A DNA stretch of 64,000 nt from Gangjinia marincola (GCF_039523415.1 NZ_BAAAFG010000002.1:124001-188000); one strand, 5' to 3'; counted from the first letter of the stretch, positions 1-8,976 are shown. The notes: generated from the letters alone by a model not told the origin. Made by a program: numbers and translations.

Positions 1-739
1 CGATACTTTGAAATGTATTTAAGCCCGTAATCCCAAATCCGGTAGATTTTTGGGGTAAAGGATTGACGAGAATCAAATCATTAGGCTGGATATAGTAAAC
101 CGGTGAATTAACTGCTTCGATTTGGGTTAGATTGATATGATGAATTTGTTGACCCTCCGGATTTTGACGAACAATTACTACATCGGTCCGATCTCCCAAA
201 TCGTCAATACCTCCTGCCTGGGCAATCGCTTCCATAATCGTAATCTGTTCTTTATAAATAACTTGGCTGCCAGAGCCTATTTCACCAAGCGTCGTGTAGC
301 GTATACCTGGTAATTTAACGGTGACAAAAATATTTGCGGTAGGCTTAAAAAAACTCGCCAGTAACTTCTCCTTTAATAGTTCCTGAATTTCTTCAGTAGT
401 AAGACCTAGAACAAATACATTCCCTAATCTGGGAATCCTAATATTTCCCCTATCGTCCACTGTATATCCATTAAAAAAAAGCGCTTCCTCGGTTGTTGCA
501 GTGCTTACTGTTTCATCTACAGGATTGAACATGCTCACAACCTCTTGATCTAGCGCTTTAACTCGTACACTGAGTAGATCATTTATTTGTACTCTATATG
601 GTTTTTGAACACGATTTACAGATATAATACTATCCATTTTTGTGTCATCCTGTTGCAAATAGGTCAACCGTTTTGTTGGTATGCATGATGAAAATAGCCC
701 TAACAGTAGCCCAATACAAATAATATGAGATAATCGCAT
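1..739 (-). CDS. Polysaccharide export outer-membrane lipoprotein, Wza-like (partial)
   Basis: The minus strand is open from an ATG at 739 to the left edge, about 246 codons, so the C-terminus is missing. The N-terminus is a lipoprotein signal peptide with lipobox LFSSC (Cys19). A Poly_export region follows (about residues 50-140, including YRVQINDLLSVRV and an RIPRLGNVFVLG stretch), then an SLBB-like beta-grasp segment (GEIGSGSQVIYKEQITIMEAIAQAGG written as two pieces: GEIGSGSQV and ITIMEAIAQAGG). Family knowledge: these proteins form the outer-membrane channel through which capsule or exopolysaccharide leaves, usually next to a Wzc-type tyrosine kinase, which would lie beyond the left edge. 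The next gene is divergent, so this is the 5' end of a leftward transcript. The family call is firm; the polymer is unknown. Confidence 0.9.
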   Translation of the reverse strand, partial: MRLSHIICIGLLLGLFSSCIPTKRLTYLQQDDTKMDSIISVNRVQKPYRVQINDLLSVRVKALDQEVVSMFNPVDETVSTATTEEALFFNGYTVDDRGNIRIPRLGNVFVLGLTTEEIQELLKEKLLASFFKPTANIFVTVKLPGIRYTTLGEIGSGSQVIYKEQITIMEAIAQAGGIDDLGDRTDVVIVRQNPEGQQIHHINLTQIEAVNSPVYYIQPNDLILVNPLPQKSTGFGITGLNTFQSI

Positions 740-803
740 GTAGTTTCGTACAAAGTAAGCCGCAAATATAGCTTTTTAAGTAATGAAAACGAAACTTTAC
801 CCA

Positions 804-834
804 TTGACAAATCCTAAGGAAAAGCTGTACTTTG
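804..834 (+). promoter_or_regulatory. Promoter-like element upstream of the ABC-F gene
   Basis: TTG at 804-806 and TACTTTG at 828-834 with 21 bases between them resemble the Bacteroidetes TTG/TAnnTTTG pattern, with the -7 box one base short. It lies 16 bases upstream of the TTG start at 851, which supports that non-ATG start because the transcript would begin just before it. Confidence 0.5.
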
Positions 835-850
835 CAGCAAAAATATATCA

Positions 851-2710
851 TTGAATTTTCTATCGGTCGAAAATATTTCTAAATCCTATGGAGAACATAC
901 CTTGTTCTCCCAAATTTCTTTTGGTATCAATCAAGGTCAAAAAATTGGCTTTATTGCCCCAAACGGATCAGGCAAAACATCCTTACTCAACATTCTTTCC
1001 GGGCAAGAATCTCCTGATACAGGTCAGGTGGTTTATCGTAATGAACTAAAGGTTGAATTTTTATCTCAAAATCCTGTTTTTGAACCAAATATAACGATAG
1101 AAGAGGCTGTTTTTAGGGCAGAAAATGACACACTAAAAGTCATTGCAGCCTATGAAAAAGCACTCCTATATCCTGAAGATGTTGAAGCGTATCAGCAGGC
1201 GTTTGAGCAAATGGAACACACCAATGCCTGGGACTTTGAAACCCAATACAAGCAAATTCTTTCCAAACTCAAACTGGATGATCTGTCTAAAAAAATCAGT
1301 ACACTTTCAGGAGGACAAAAAAAACGTCTTGCATTAGCTATAATTATCCTAAATAATCCAGAGTTTCTCATTTTAGATGAACCTACTAACCATCTTGATC
1401 TTGAGATGATTGAATGGCTTGAAGCTTATTTTGAACGTGAACAAATCACACTCTTCATGGTAACACACGATCGCTATTTTTTAGAACGGGTTTGTAATGA
1501 GATTATTGAATTGGATCAAGGCAACCTTTTCTCGTATAAAGGTAATTACAGCTACTTTTTAGAAAAAAGAGCACATCGTCTCGAAGCAGAATCTACTTCG
1601 CAGGGAAAAGCGAAGCAGCTCTTTAAAAAAGAATTAGAATGGATGCGTCGCCAACCTAAAGCACGCACCACCAAATCAAAATCGCGTATTGATGACTTTA
1701 GCGAAATCAAAGCAAAAGCACATACTAGGAGACAACAACATGAAGTCCAGTTAGAAATCAATATGGAACGACTTGGAAATAAAGTTGTTGAGCTTCATAA
1801 CATCTCTAAATCCTTTGGTGAGTTAGAAGTGTTACAAAAATTCTCCTATAATATTCAACATGGGGACCGCATTGGTATTATTGGAAAAAATGGAACCGGT
1901 AAATCCACCTTTCTCAATATGCTCACTGGTGCTCTCCCTTCAGATACCGGCAAGATCGTTATAGGCGAAACCGTGAAATTTGGATATTACACCCAAGGCG
2001 GGATCAAAGTCAAGGAAGGACAAAAGGTCATTGAAGTCATCAAAGAATTTGGAGAATACATTCCATTAAAAAAGGGCCGACAGATATCGGCGCAACAACT
2101 TTTAGAGCGTTTTCTCTTTGATCGTAAAAAGCAATATGATTACGTAGAAAAATTAAGTGGTGGTGAACGTAAGCGCCTTTATCTTTGTACTGTCTTAATT
2201 CAAAATCCTAACTTTTTGATTTTAGATGAGCCTACCAATGATTTAGATGTAGTTACGCTCAATGTGTTAGAAAGTTTTTTGATGGATTTTCCGGGTTGCT
2301 TGCTGGTGGTATCTCATGACCGTTATTTTATGGATAAGATTGTGGAGCATCTTTTTGTATTTCAAGGTGACGGGATGATCAAAGATTTTCCAGGTAATTA
2401 TTCTGATTATCGCGCTTACGCGGAAAATGCTCCAAAAACAACTAAAGCTCAAGTAGATAATTCAGTCACAGCAAAAGTAACGAAACCAGCTTCCCCTAAA
2501 GTCTCTTATCTTGAACAGAAGGAATTCAAAAAGCTTGAAAAAGAGATTTTCAAATTAGAGCAAAAGAAGCAAGAAATTCAGCATAAATTTTTAAAAGAGC
2601 TCTCACCCGAAGAAATTGAAAAAACCTCTATTGCACTAAGTGAAGTGGAGAATAACATTGAAGAAAAAACCGAACGTTGGTTTGAACTTTCGGCGAAAAT
2701 GGAAGCATAA
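851..2710 (+). CDS. ABC-F family ATPase, Uup-like ribosome-associated protein
   Basis: 619 residues with two ABC cassettes on one chain and no membrane segment, the ABC-F layout. Cassette 1: Walker A at about 36-43 (APNGSGKT), signature LSGGQ at 152-156, Walker B LILDEPTN at 173-180. Cassette 2: GKNGTGKST at about 350, LSGGE at about 435, LILDEPTND after it. Between them is a basic linker (RRQPKARTTKSKSR), the segment that contacts P-site tRNA in this family. The C-terminus is a charged coiled coil (about 550-619) as in Uup. The first Gly of Walker A in cassette 1 is Ala. The start is TTG at 851; it gives the expected MNFLSVENISKSYG opening and no in-frame ATG is nearby. Likely role: translation factor acting on stalled or non-canonical ribosomes, not transport. 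Confidence 0.93.
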   Translation: MNFLSVENISKSYGEHTLFSQISFGINQGQKIGFIAPNGSGKTSLLNILSGQESPDTGQVVYRNELKVEFLSQNPVFEPNITIEEAVFRAENDTLKVIAAYEKALLYPEDVEAYQQAFEQMEHTNAWDFETQYKQILSKLKLDDLSKKISTLSGGQKKRLALAIIILNNPEFLILDEPTNHLDLEMIEWLEAYFEREQITLFMVTHDRYFLERVCNEIIELDQGNLFSYKGNYSYFLEKRAHRLEAESTSQGKAKQLFKKELEWMRRQPKARTTKSKSRIDDFSEIKAKAHTRRQQHEVQLEINMERLGNKVVELHNISKSFGELEVLQKFSYNIQHGDRIGIIGKNGTGKSTFLNMLTGALPSDTGKIVIGETVKFGYYTQGGIKVKEGQKVIEVIKEFGEYIPLKKGRQISAQQLLERFLFDRKKQYDYVEKLSGGERKRLYLCTVLIQNPNFLILDEPTNDLDVVTLNVLESFLMDFPGCLLVVSHDRYFMDKIVEHLFVFQGDGMIKDFPGNYSDYRAYAENAPKTTKAQVDNSVTAKVTKPASPKVSYLEQKEFKKLEKEIFKLEQKKQEIQHKFLKELSPEEIEKTSIALSEVENNIEEKTERWFELSAKMEA

Positions 2711-2711
2711 C

Positions 2712-3482
2712 ATGTGGCAGCGTATTAGATCTTATTTTAGATTTTTGCTCAACTCCACCAATCAGCATGGGGTACATTCCCCATTCGTGTTTCAGTTAGT
2801 GACTAAGTGTTTTTATGACAAAACGCATTATAAGGCTTACGATCAATTAAAAAAGTATCGCCACGTCCTGCTTGAAAACAATAAAATCATTTTTATTAAA
2901 GATTACGGGGCTGGAAGCAGAACATCATCTTCGGTAAAACGTAAAGTTTCAGCTTTAGCAAAAAAAGTGGGTACTTCTTCAAAAAGACAACAACTTCTCT
3001 TCCGGCTTGCTCAATATTTAAACGTTCACGCTAGCCTTGAACTTGGTACCTCGCTTGGATTAGCAACCTCCGCGTTAGCACAAAAAAAAGATAATAAGAT
3101 CACTACGATAGAAGGGAGTATGGAAGTTGCTCACATCGCAAAAAACCTATTTAAAAATTTTGGTCTAAGTAATATCGCTTCAAAAACCGGTCAATTTGAT
3201 CAGGTGTTACCATCGCTACTTGATAGAAAATACGATCTGGTGTTTATAGATGGTCATCATCAAAAAGAATCAACACTCCGCTATTTTGAACAGCTTATCC
3301 CCTGCGCTCATAATGATACTATTTTTATCTTTGATGATATCTATTGGTCAAGCGGAATGGAGGTGGCTTGGAAAGAAATCAAACAACATCCTAAGGTAAA
3401 AGTAACCATTGACACTTACCATTGGGGCCTGGTTTTTTTTAGAGCAGAACAAGAGAAAGAACATTTTACCATTAGAGTGTAA
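2712..3482 (+). CDS. Class I SAM-dependent methyltransferase (O-methyltransferase-like)
   Basis: 256 residues when started at the ATG at 2712, one base after the stop of the ABC-F gene; an upstream in-frame ATG at 2640 would overlap that gene by 71 bases and adds atypical sequence. The glycine-rich SAM motif is LELGTSLGLAT at about residues 109-119. The acidic strand-4 motif DLVFIDGHH lies near 183, and a later FDDIYWSSGM segment resembles the metal/substrate region of O-methyltransferases. The N-terminal HGVHSPFVF motif recurs in Bacteroidetes proteins of this type. Substrate unknown. The tight spacing suggests co-transcription with the upstream gene. Confidence 0.82.
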   Translation: MWQRIRSYFRFLLNSTNQHGVHSPFVFQLVTKCFYDKTHYKAYDQLKKYRHVLLENNKIIFIKDYGAGSRTSSSVKRKVSALAKKVGTSSKRQQLLFRLAQYLNVHASLELGTSLGLATSALAQKKDNKITTIEGSMEVAHIAKNLFKNFGLSNIASKTGQFDQVLPSLLDRKYDLVFIDGHHQKESTLRYFEQLIPCAHNDTIFIFDDIYWSSGMEVAWKEIKQHPKVKVTIDTYHWGLVFFRAEQEKEHFTIRV

Positions 3483-3530
3483 CAAGATCAAGACGATCGC
3501 GTCTTATGAACAGACAACAATACAGACTCC

Positions 3531-4217
3531 ATGAGTAGCGTAATTAAGATTAGAGACATTATTAGGGATTTTAAACTAGGCCAGGAAACAGTTCATGTAC
3601 TAAAAGGGATTGACTTAGATATAGAACATGGAGAATATATCGCGATCATGGGACCTTCGGGATCGGGTAAATCTACCTTAATGAATCTATTAGGGTGTTT
3701 GGATACGCCAACCTCTGGCTCCTATGTTTTAAACAGTCAGGATGTGAGCCAGCTAAGTGACGATGAACTGGCTGAAATTAGAAACAAAGAAATAGGCTTT
3801 GTCTTTCAAACCTTTAATCTTCTCCCAAGAACTACCGCCCTTGATAATGTCGCCTTGCCTATGGTGTATGCCGGCGAATCTAAATCAGCCAGAAGTGAAC
3901 GTGCGGCAGAAGTACTTACTCAAGTTGGACTAGCAGATCGAATGGACCACAAACCTAATCAGCTCTCTGGTGGGCAACGCCAACGTGTAGCTGTGGGGCG
4001 TGCATTGGTCAATAAACCTTCTATTATTTTAGCTGATGAACCTACCGGAAACCTGGATTCAAAAACATCTGTAGAAATCATGAAGCTTTTTGAAGAGATT
4101 CATGCAGCGGGTAATACTGTGATTCTCGTAACACACGAGGAAGAAGTAGCAAAAGAAGCACATCGTATCATCAGACTACGTGACGGAATCATTGAAAGCG
4201 ATAAGCGTATACGATAA
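3531..4217 (+). CDS. ABC transporter ATP-binding protein, LolD/MacB type
   Basis: 228 residues, a complete single ATPase: Walker A GPSGSGKS at 41-48, Q-loop Gln93, signature LSGGQ at 145-149, Walker B with ADEPTGNLD at 168-176, H-loop VTHEEE near 200. The ADEPTGNLDS motif and the length place it in the LolD/MacB/FtsE-like group that works with FtsX-fold permeases in lipoprotein release or efflux. No permease of that fold is adjacent; the only close partner is the small membrane protein at 4224-4397, six bases downstream. The true permease is probably elsewhere in the genome, so the cargo cannot be stated. Confidence 0.9.
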   Translation: MSSVIKIRDIIRDFKLGQETVHVLKGIDLDIEHGEYIAIMGPSGSGKSTLMNLLGCLDTPTSGSYVLNSQDVSQLSDDELAEIRNKEIGFVFQTFNLLPRTTALDNVALPMVYAGESKSARSERAAEVLTQVGLADRMDHKPNQLSGGQRQRVAVGRALVNKPSIILADEPTGNLDSKTSVEIMKLFEEIHAAGNTVILVTHEEEVAKEAHRIIRLRDGIIESDKRIR

Positions 4218-4223
4218 ATAAGC

Positions 4224-4397
4224 ATGGGCAATCTATCAGACAAAACTGAACTCCTCATAATCGGCATTGGACTGGTCGTGCTCTTTTTTGCCGTAATCGC
4301 TAATAGCCGAAAAAACAACACCTCTATTCGTAATCGTAAAACAAGAAAATTTGGTGAGCGAATCGCAAAACGAAAAGGCAGAGAAGAAGAATCTTAG
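4224..4397 (+). CDS. Small single-span membrane protein (57 aa)
   Basis: A 57-codon frame (ATG 4224, TAG 4395-4397) starting six bases after the ABC ATPase. The protein opens with a short polar stretch, has one hydrophobic helix at about residues 10-26 (LLIIGIGLVVLFFAVIA), and ends in a strongly basic tail rich in Arg and Lys. By the positive-inside rule the tail should be cytoplasmic. The close spacing and clean membrane-helix/basic-tail layout argue for a real gene co-transcribed with the ATPase. I do not recognise a family. Confidence 0.6.
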   Translation: MGNLSDKTELLIIGIGLVVLFFAVIANSRKNNTSIRNRKTRKFGERIAKRKGREEES

Positions 4398-4441
4398 GAA
4401 TTTCCTTATTCGTTGATCATTATCAAAAAGTAATTTTCATT

Positions 4442-4491
4442 CCCCCTTTGGGGGTTAGGGGGATAATTCTCTACTTTCGCATTCTAATGCG
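4442..4491 (+). repeat. Two small inverted repeats before the adenosyltransferase gene
   Basis: CCCCC-TTT-GGGGG occupies 4442-4454, and a second hairpin CGCAT-TCTA-ATGCG lies at 4478-4491, ending eight bases before the start codon at 4500. TACTTTCG (4472-4479), one mismatch from the -7 consensus, overlaps the second arm. The C/G tract looks like dispersed intergenic sequence; the second hairpin would be at the very 5' end of the transcript if that promoter is used. Confidence 0.45.
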
Positions 4492-4499
4492 ATCTGCCC

Positions 4500-5072
4500 A
4501 TGAAAATATATACTAAAACCGGTGATGAGGGACAAACTTCACTATTTGGTGGTACCAGAGTACCAAAACATCATCAACGTATAGAGAGCTACGGTACTGT
4601 AGATGAACTTAATTCACACTTAGGATTGATTCGAGATCAGCCCCTGGATCCCAGATCAAAAGAAATTCTCTTGCACATCCAAGATCGATTATTTACCGTT
4701 GGCGCAATTCTAGCGACAGATCCTGCTAAGTCAACGTTAAAAAGCGGAAAAGAACGTCTCAATATTCCAAAGGTAAGTGATGAGGACATTGTGCTTCTTG
4801 AACACGAAATGGATCGTATGGATGGAGAGCTACCTCCCATGACACATTTCGTACTCCCCGGCGGACATCCCACCGTGTCATATTGTCACATTGCGCGCTG
4901 TGTATGCAGGCGAACAGAGCGTAATGCGGTGGCGTTACATGAACAAGAGCCGTTTGATGAACGGGTTTTAAAATACCTCAACCGCCTATCTGACTACCTT
5001 TTTGTGCTGGCACGAAAGTTGTCAAAAGATAACCAAGCAGAGGAAATCAAATGGATTCCTCAAAAACAATAA
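4500..5072 (+). CDS. Cob(I)alamin adenosyltransferase, PduO type
   Basis: 190 residues, normal for the family. It transfers the adenosyl group of ATP to cob(I)alamin to make coenzyme B12. The N-terminal ATP-binding motif TKTGDEGQTSLFGG is at residues 4-17, followed by YGTVDELNS, and the conserved helix motif RCVCRRTERNAVAL near 135-148 carries the Arg/Glu residues of the active site. Its likely client is methylmalonyl-CoA mutase; the mutase chaperone MeaB is encoded about 10 kb away (15157-16239), but the mutase itself is not in the window. Confidence 0.93.
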   Translation: MKIYTKTGDEGQTSLFGGTRVPKHHQRIESYGTVDELNSHLGLIRDQPLDPRSKEILLHIQDRLFTVGAILATDPAKSTLKSGKERLNIPKVSDEDIVLLEHEMDRMDGELPPMTHFVLPGGHPTVSYCHIARCVCRRTERNAVALHEQEPFDERVLKYLNRLSDYLFVLARKLSKDNQAEEIKWIPQKQ

Positions 5073-5170
5073 GTAACCGCAAAGACATCTTTTTAAAAGA
5101 TATATCGGTAAAAGTTTTCGCCTTATTGAACACGTTCATAAAAATCATGTCAAATTAGTGAAGCTTTCAC

Positions 5171-5200
5171 TTGTCTATTTCAGTTAAAAATTTATTTTTG
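5171..5200 (+). promoter_or_regulatory. Promoter of the DUF2795 gene
   Basis: TTG at 5171-5173, 19 bases, then TATTTTTG at 5193-5200: a near-ideal Bacteroidetes primary-sigma promoter, 22 bases upstream of the start codon at 5223. Confidence 0.75.
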
Positions 5201-5222
5201 CAAAAAATTAAAACAGTTTAGT

Positions 5223-5444
5223 ATGTACTGGACATTAGAATTGGCTTCGTATTTAAGTGATGCACCTTGGCCGGCAACAAAAGATGAATTAATAGATTAT
5301 GCCATTAGAACCGGGGCGCCACTTGAGGTAGTTGAAAACCTTCAATCCATTGAGGATGAGGGCGATTCATACGAGTCAATTGAAGAAATCTGGCAGGATT
5401 ATCCTACAGATGAAGACTACCTTTGGAACGAAGACGAGTATTAA
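5223..5444 (+). CDS. DUF2795 domain small acidic protein
   Basis: 73 residues, no signal peptide or membrane segment. The sequence WTLELASYLSDAPWPATKDELIDYA with continuing RTGAP--VVENL is the DUF2795 helical pattern (written here in parts: ASYLSDAPWPATKDELID and IRTGAPLEVVENL). The C-terminal 25 residues are very acidic and aromatic (WQDYPTDEDYLWNEDEY). It has its own promoter and a strong terminator, so it is a monocistronic gene. The molecular role of the family is not established; this short acidic form is common in flavobacteria. Confidence 0.85.
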   Translation: MYWTLELASYLSDAPWPATKDELIDYAIRTGAPLEVVENLQSIEDEGDSYESIEEIWQDYPTDEDYLWNEDEY

Positions 5445-5462
5445 ACACATAACAATATCATC

Positions 5463-5493
5463 AAAAAAAGTCTCACTATTGAGGCTTTTTTTT
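5463..5493 (+). terminator. Intrinsic terminator of the DUF2795 gene
   Basis: Stem AAAAAAAGTCTC (5463-5474), loop ACTATT, return arm GAGGCTTTTTTT (5481-5492) with one G-T wobble, followed by T-rich sequence. It lies 19 bases past the stop codon. Confidence 0.85.
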
Positions 5494-5567
5494 ATTCAAT
5501 AAGTAACGAGACTTACCTCACACATTTTGCTGTTATTTCGTTATTTTTGAAACACAAAACAGATCGC

Positions 5568-8500
5568 ATGGGATTATTAGATTCAGTACTTAAAGTATTT
5601 GTAGGAGATAAATCTGAAAAAGACATTAAGGCCATTTCGCCTTTAGTAAAAAAAGTTAAGTCATTTGAAGCCGAAATTGAGGCACTTTCAATTGACGAGA
5701 TAAGACAAAAAACAGCCGACTTTAAAGCCCGTATCGCAGAGGCAACCAAAGAAGTCAATGATCAAATTGAAGCGCTTACTAAAGAGTCTGAAACCTCTGA
5801 AGATATCGCCCGTAAAGAAGCTATTTATAGCGAAATAGATACGCTCAAAGATCAGGCGTATGAAATTAGCGAACAGGTTCTCGCAGATATATTACCAGAG
5901 GCATTCGCAGTAATCAAAGAAACGGCTAAACGTTTTGTAGGGAATGAAACGCTTACCGTCACCGCAACAGAATTTGACCGAATGCTCTCTGCTGATAAGG
6001 CTTACGTTTCACTTGAAGGCGATAAAGCCATTTGGCAAAATTCATGGGATGCTGCTGGTAAGCAAGTCACTTGGGATATGGTACATTACGATGTGCAGCT
6101 TATTGGTGGTGTGGCCTTACACGAAGGTAAAATTGCCGAAATGCAAACCGGTGAAGGTAAAACTTTGGTGGCGACCCTTCCGGTGTATCTCAATGCACTT
6201 ACGGGTAACGGAGTTCATGTAGTTACAGTAAATGATTACTTAGCAAAACGGGATAGTGCGTGGATGGCTCCTATCTTTCAGTTTCATGGATTGAGTATCG
6301 ACTGCATCGACTATCACAAACCCAATTCCGCCGCAAGGCGTAAGGCCTATAACGCAGACATTACCTACGGTACAAACAATGAATTTGGTTTTGATTACCT
6401 GCGGGATAACATGAGCCACGCTCCAAAAGATTTAGTACAGCGCCCACATAACTATGCGATTGTAGATGAGGTTGACTCAGTTCTTGTCGATGATGCGCGT
6501 ACTCCTTTGATCATTTCGGGTCCTGTGCCAAAAGGAGATTTGCATGAGTTTGATGAATTAAAGCCGAAGGTGGCAAACATCGTTGAAATCCAGCGTAAAT
6601 ATTTAACCGGGGTGTTAGCCGAAGCCAAAAAATTAATTGCTGAAGGAGACACCAAACAAGGAGGATTCTTACTCCTTAGGGTATACCGAGGACTTCCGAA
6701 GAATAAAGCCTTAATTAAATACCTGTCTGAAGAAGGGATCAAGCAGCTCTTGCAAAAAACCGAAAATTTCTACATGCAGGACAACAACCGCGAAATGCCC
6801 AAGGTAGATGAGGAGTTGTATTTTGTGATTGAAGAAAAGAATAATCAGATTGATCTTACCGATAAAGGAGTTGAACATCTTTCTGGAAAAGAAAACCCAG
6901 ACTTCTTTGTGATGCCAGAAATTGGGATCGAGATCGCCAAGATTGAAGACAAAGGACTTTCTAAAGAAGAAGAGGCCGAAGAAAAAGAAGAACTTTTTAA
7001 AGATTTTTCAGTCAAAAGTGAGCGTATTCACACCATGCGCCAGTTACTCAAAGCCTACACGCTATTTGAAAAGGATGTGGAGTATGTCGTGATGGAAAAC
7101 AAGGTGAAGATCGTAGACGAGCAAACAGGTCGTATTATGGATGGGCGACGTTATAGTGATGGACTCCACCAGGCGATTGAAGCAAAGGAAAATGTAAAGA
7201 TTGAAGATGCCACGCAAACCTTCGCTACGGTAACCCTGCAAAATTACTTTAGAATGTACCGCAAACTATCAGGTATGACGGGTACTGCGGTGACCGAAGC
7301 TGGTGAATTATGGGAAATCTATAAACTAGATGTGGTAGAAATTCCTACTAACCGCCCTATCGCACGTGATGATCGTGAGGATTTAGTGTATAAGACCAAG
7401 CGAGAAAAATACAACGCAGTGATAGATGAAGTTGTGACCTTAACGCAAGCCGGTAGACCTGTGCTTATCGGTACGACATCTGTAGAGATTAGTGAATTAT
7501 TAAGCCGAATGCTTTCCATTAGAAAAGTGCCGCATAACGTATTAAATGCAAAACTACATAAAAAGGAAGCAGATATTGTTGAAGAGGCAGGTAAAGCAGG
7601 TACTGTGACGATTGCAACCAATATGGCAGGTCGTGGTACCGATATCAAGATCAGCGATGAGGTGAAAAAAGCGGGTGGTTTGGCCATTATTGGTACAGAG
7701 CGTCATGATTCACGTCGTGTAGATAGGCAGTTGCGTGGTCGTGCTGGTCGACAAGGGGATCCGGGAAGCTCACAGTTTTACGTTTCGCTAGAAGATAATT
7801 TGATGCGCTTATTTGGTAGTGAGCGTATCGCAAAATTGATGGACCGTATGGGACTTCAAGAAGGTGAAGTGATCCAGCACTCTATGATCACCAAATCTAT
7901 TGAGCGCGCGCAAAAGAAAGTGGAAGAAAATAACTTTGGGATAAGAAAGCGTCTATTAGAGTACGATGATGTAATGAACGCCCAGCGTGAAGTAATTTAC
8001 AAACGTCGTCGTCATGCCTTATATGGAGAACGCTTAAGCGTGGACATTGCAAATATGATCTACGATACCGTAGAGGTAATTACAGAAACAAATAAAGCGG
8101 CTCAAGACTATAAAAACTTTGAGTTTGAGTTGATTCGCTTTTTCTCCATGAGTTCTCCTATAACGGCAGAGGAGTTTGAGAAAATGGACGTTGCTAAAAT
8201 TACCGAAGAAGTCTACGACGTTGCCTATGAGCATTATGAAAAGAAAATGCAGCATAGCGCAGAGATTGCGTATAGAGTAATCAAGCAAATCCATGAAGAT
8301 CCAAACAACAAGTTTGAACGTATTGCTGTTCCATTTACCGATGGTATCAAAACCTTACAGGTCACTACAGATCTTCAAAAAGCTTACGAAACCGAAGGTG
8401 AAGAGTTAATTACAGATTTTGAAAAGAACATCTCACTGGCGATCATCGATGATTCCTGGAAGAATCATTTGAGAAAAATGGACGAATTAAAGCAGAGTGT

Positions 8501-8924
8501 ACAGTTGGCTGTGCATGAGCAAAAAGATCCGTTATTGATCTATAAATTTGAGGCGTTTGAACTGTTTAAAACCATGATTGATCAGGTGAACAAAGAGATT
8601 ATTTCATTCTTGTTTAAAGGAGAATTACCTAACCAAAATCCTGGGCAGGTAAGTGAAGCGAGACAACGCCAGCGCGAACGCACTCAAACCAGTAAAGAAG
8701 AAATTCAGAATCTGGATGAGCGTGCGGCTCAAAGCAGAGCTGCAGGACAAACCCAACCTCAACATCGCCAAACGGTTGAGACTATCGTTAGGGAACAACC
8801 TAAAATTGGTCGTAATGATAGAGTAACCGTTAAGAATGTTATGAACGGTGAAAACAGAACCATGAAATATAAGCAGGCAATTCCACTTATTGAAAAAGGT
8901 GAATGGGTACTTGTTGAAGAATAA
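5568..8924 (+). CDS. secA: Preprotein translocase ATPase SecA
   Basis: 1118 residues from the ATG at 5568 (MGLLDSVLKVFVGDKSEKD); an in-frame ATG seven codons earlier is less likely because TATTTTTG, a -7 box, ends at 5549. DEAD-type motor motifs are visible: MQTGEGKT near residue 192, DEVDSVLVD near 300, and the IGTERHDSRRVDRQLRGRAGRQGDPG motif VI region near 705-730 (key run: RQLRGRAGRQGDPGSSQF). The preprotein-binding, helical-scaffold and wing domains fill the rest. Compared with E. coli (901 residues) it is long, as in other Bacteroidetes, with an insertion around 330-480. The C-terminus lacks the zinc-binding Cys cluster used for SecB and lipid contact and instead ends in a conserved YKQAIPLIEKGEWVLVEE tail. 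It drives post-translational export through SecYEG. Confidence 0.98.
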   Translation: MGLLDSVLKVFVGDKSEKDIKAISPLVKKVKSFEAEIEALSIDEIRQKTADFKARIAEATKEVNDQIEALTKESETSEDIARKEAIYSEIDTLKDQAYEISEQVLADILPEAFAVIKETAKRFVGNETLTVTATEFDRMLSADKAYVSLEGDKAIWQNSWDAAGKQVTWDMVHYDVQLIGGVALHEGKIAEMQTGEGKTLVATLPVYLNALTGNGVHVVTVNDYLAKRDSAWMAPIFQFHGLSIDCIDYHKPNSAARRKAYNADITYGTNNEFGFDYLRDNMSHAPKDLVQRPHNYAIVDEVDSVLVDDARTPLIISGPVPKGDLHEFDELKPKVANIVEIQRKYLTGVLAEAKKLIAEGDTKQGGFLLLRVYRGLPKNKALIKYLSEEGIKQLLQKTENFYMQDNNREMPKVDEELYFVIEEKNNQIDLTDKGVEHLSGKENPDFFVMPEIGIEIAKIEDKGLSKEEEAEEKEELFKDFSVKSERIHTMRQLLKAYTLFEKDVEYVVMENKVKIVDEQTGRIMDGRRYSDGLHQAIEAKENVKIEDATQTFATVTLQNYFRMYRKLSGMTGTAVTEAGELWEIYKLDVVEIPTNRPIARDDREDLVYKTKREKYNAVIDEVVTLTQAGRPVLIGTTSVEISELLSRMLSIRKVPHNVLNAKLHKKEADIVEEAGKAGTVTIATNMAGRGTDIKISDEVKKAGGLAIIGTERHDSRRVDRQLRGRAGRQGDPGSSQFYVSLEDNLMRLFGSERIAKLMDRMGLQEGEVIQHSMITKSIERAQKKVEENNFGIRKRLLEYDDVMNAQREVIYKRRRHALYGERLSVDIANMIYDTVEVITETNKAAQDYKNFEFELIRFFSMSSPITAEEFEKMDVAKITEEVYDVAYEHYEKKMQHSAEIAYRVIKQIHEDPNNKFERIAVPFTDGIKTLQVTTDLQKAYETEGEELITDFEKNISLAIIDDSWKNHLRKMDELKQSVQLAVHEQKDPLLIYKFEAFELFKTMIDQVNKEIISFLFKGELPNQNPGQVSEARQRQRERTQTSKEEIQNLDERAAQSRAAGQTQPQHRQTVETIVREQPKIGRNDRVTVKNVMNGENRTMKYKQAIPLIEKGEWVLVEE

Positions 8925-8949
8925 ATATAAATGTTTTAGAGTTCATAAT

Positions 8950-8976
8950 ACCTGATGTGATGCATCAGGTTTTTTT
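8950..8976 (+). terminator. Intrinsic terminator of secA
   Basis: Perfect 8-bp stem ACCTGATG/CATCAGGT (8950-8957 and 8963-8970), 5-base loop, then seven T residues. It is 25 bases past the secA stop. Confidence 0.9.

Noticed and set aside
645..851. Minus-strand frame of 68 codons upstream of the ABC-F gene
   Set aside because: It overlaps the 5' part of the polysaccharide-export lipoprotein gene in another frame and the ABC-F promoter; the composition is not protein-like.
2640..2711. ATG at 2640 as start of the methyltransferase
   Set aside because: It lies inside the 3' end of the ABC-F gene in another frame and adds 24 atypical residues; the ATG at 2712 follows that stop by one base and begins the conserved sequence.
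4442..4454. CCCCC-TTT-GGGGG as a terminator of the small membrane gene
   Set aside because: No T tract follows, and it resembles dispersed intergenic sequence, so it is listed only as a repeat.
8900..8924. Possible truncation of SecA because the zinc-binding C-terminus is missing
   Set aside because: The end matches the conserved tail seen in Bacteroidetes SecA, and the total length is normal for this phylum.
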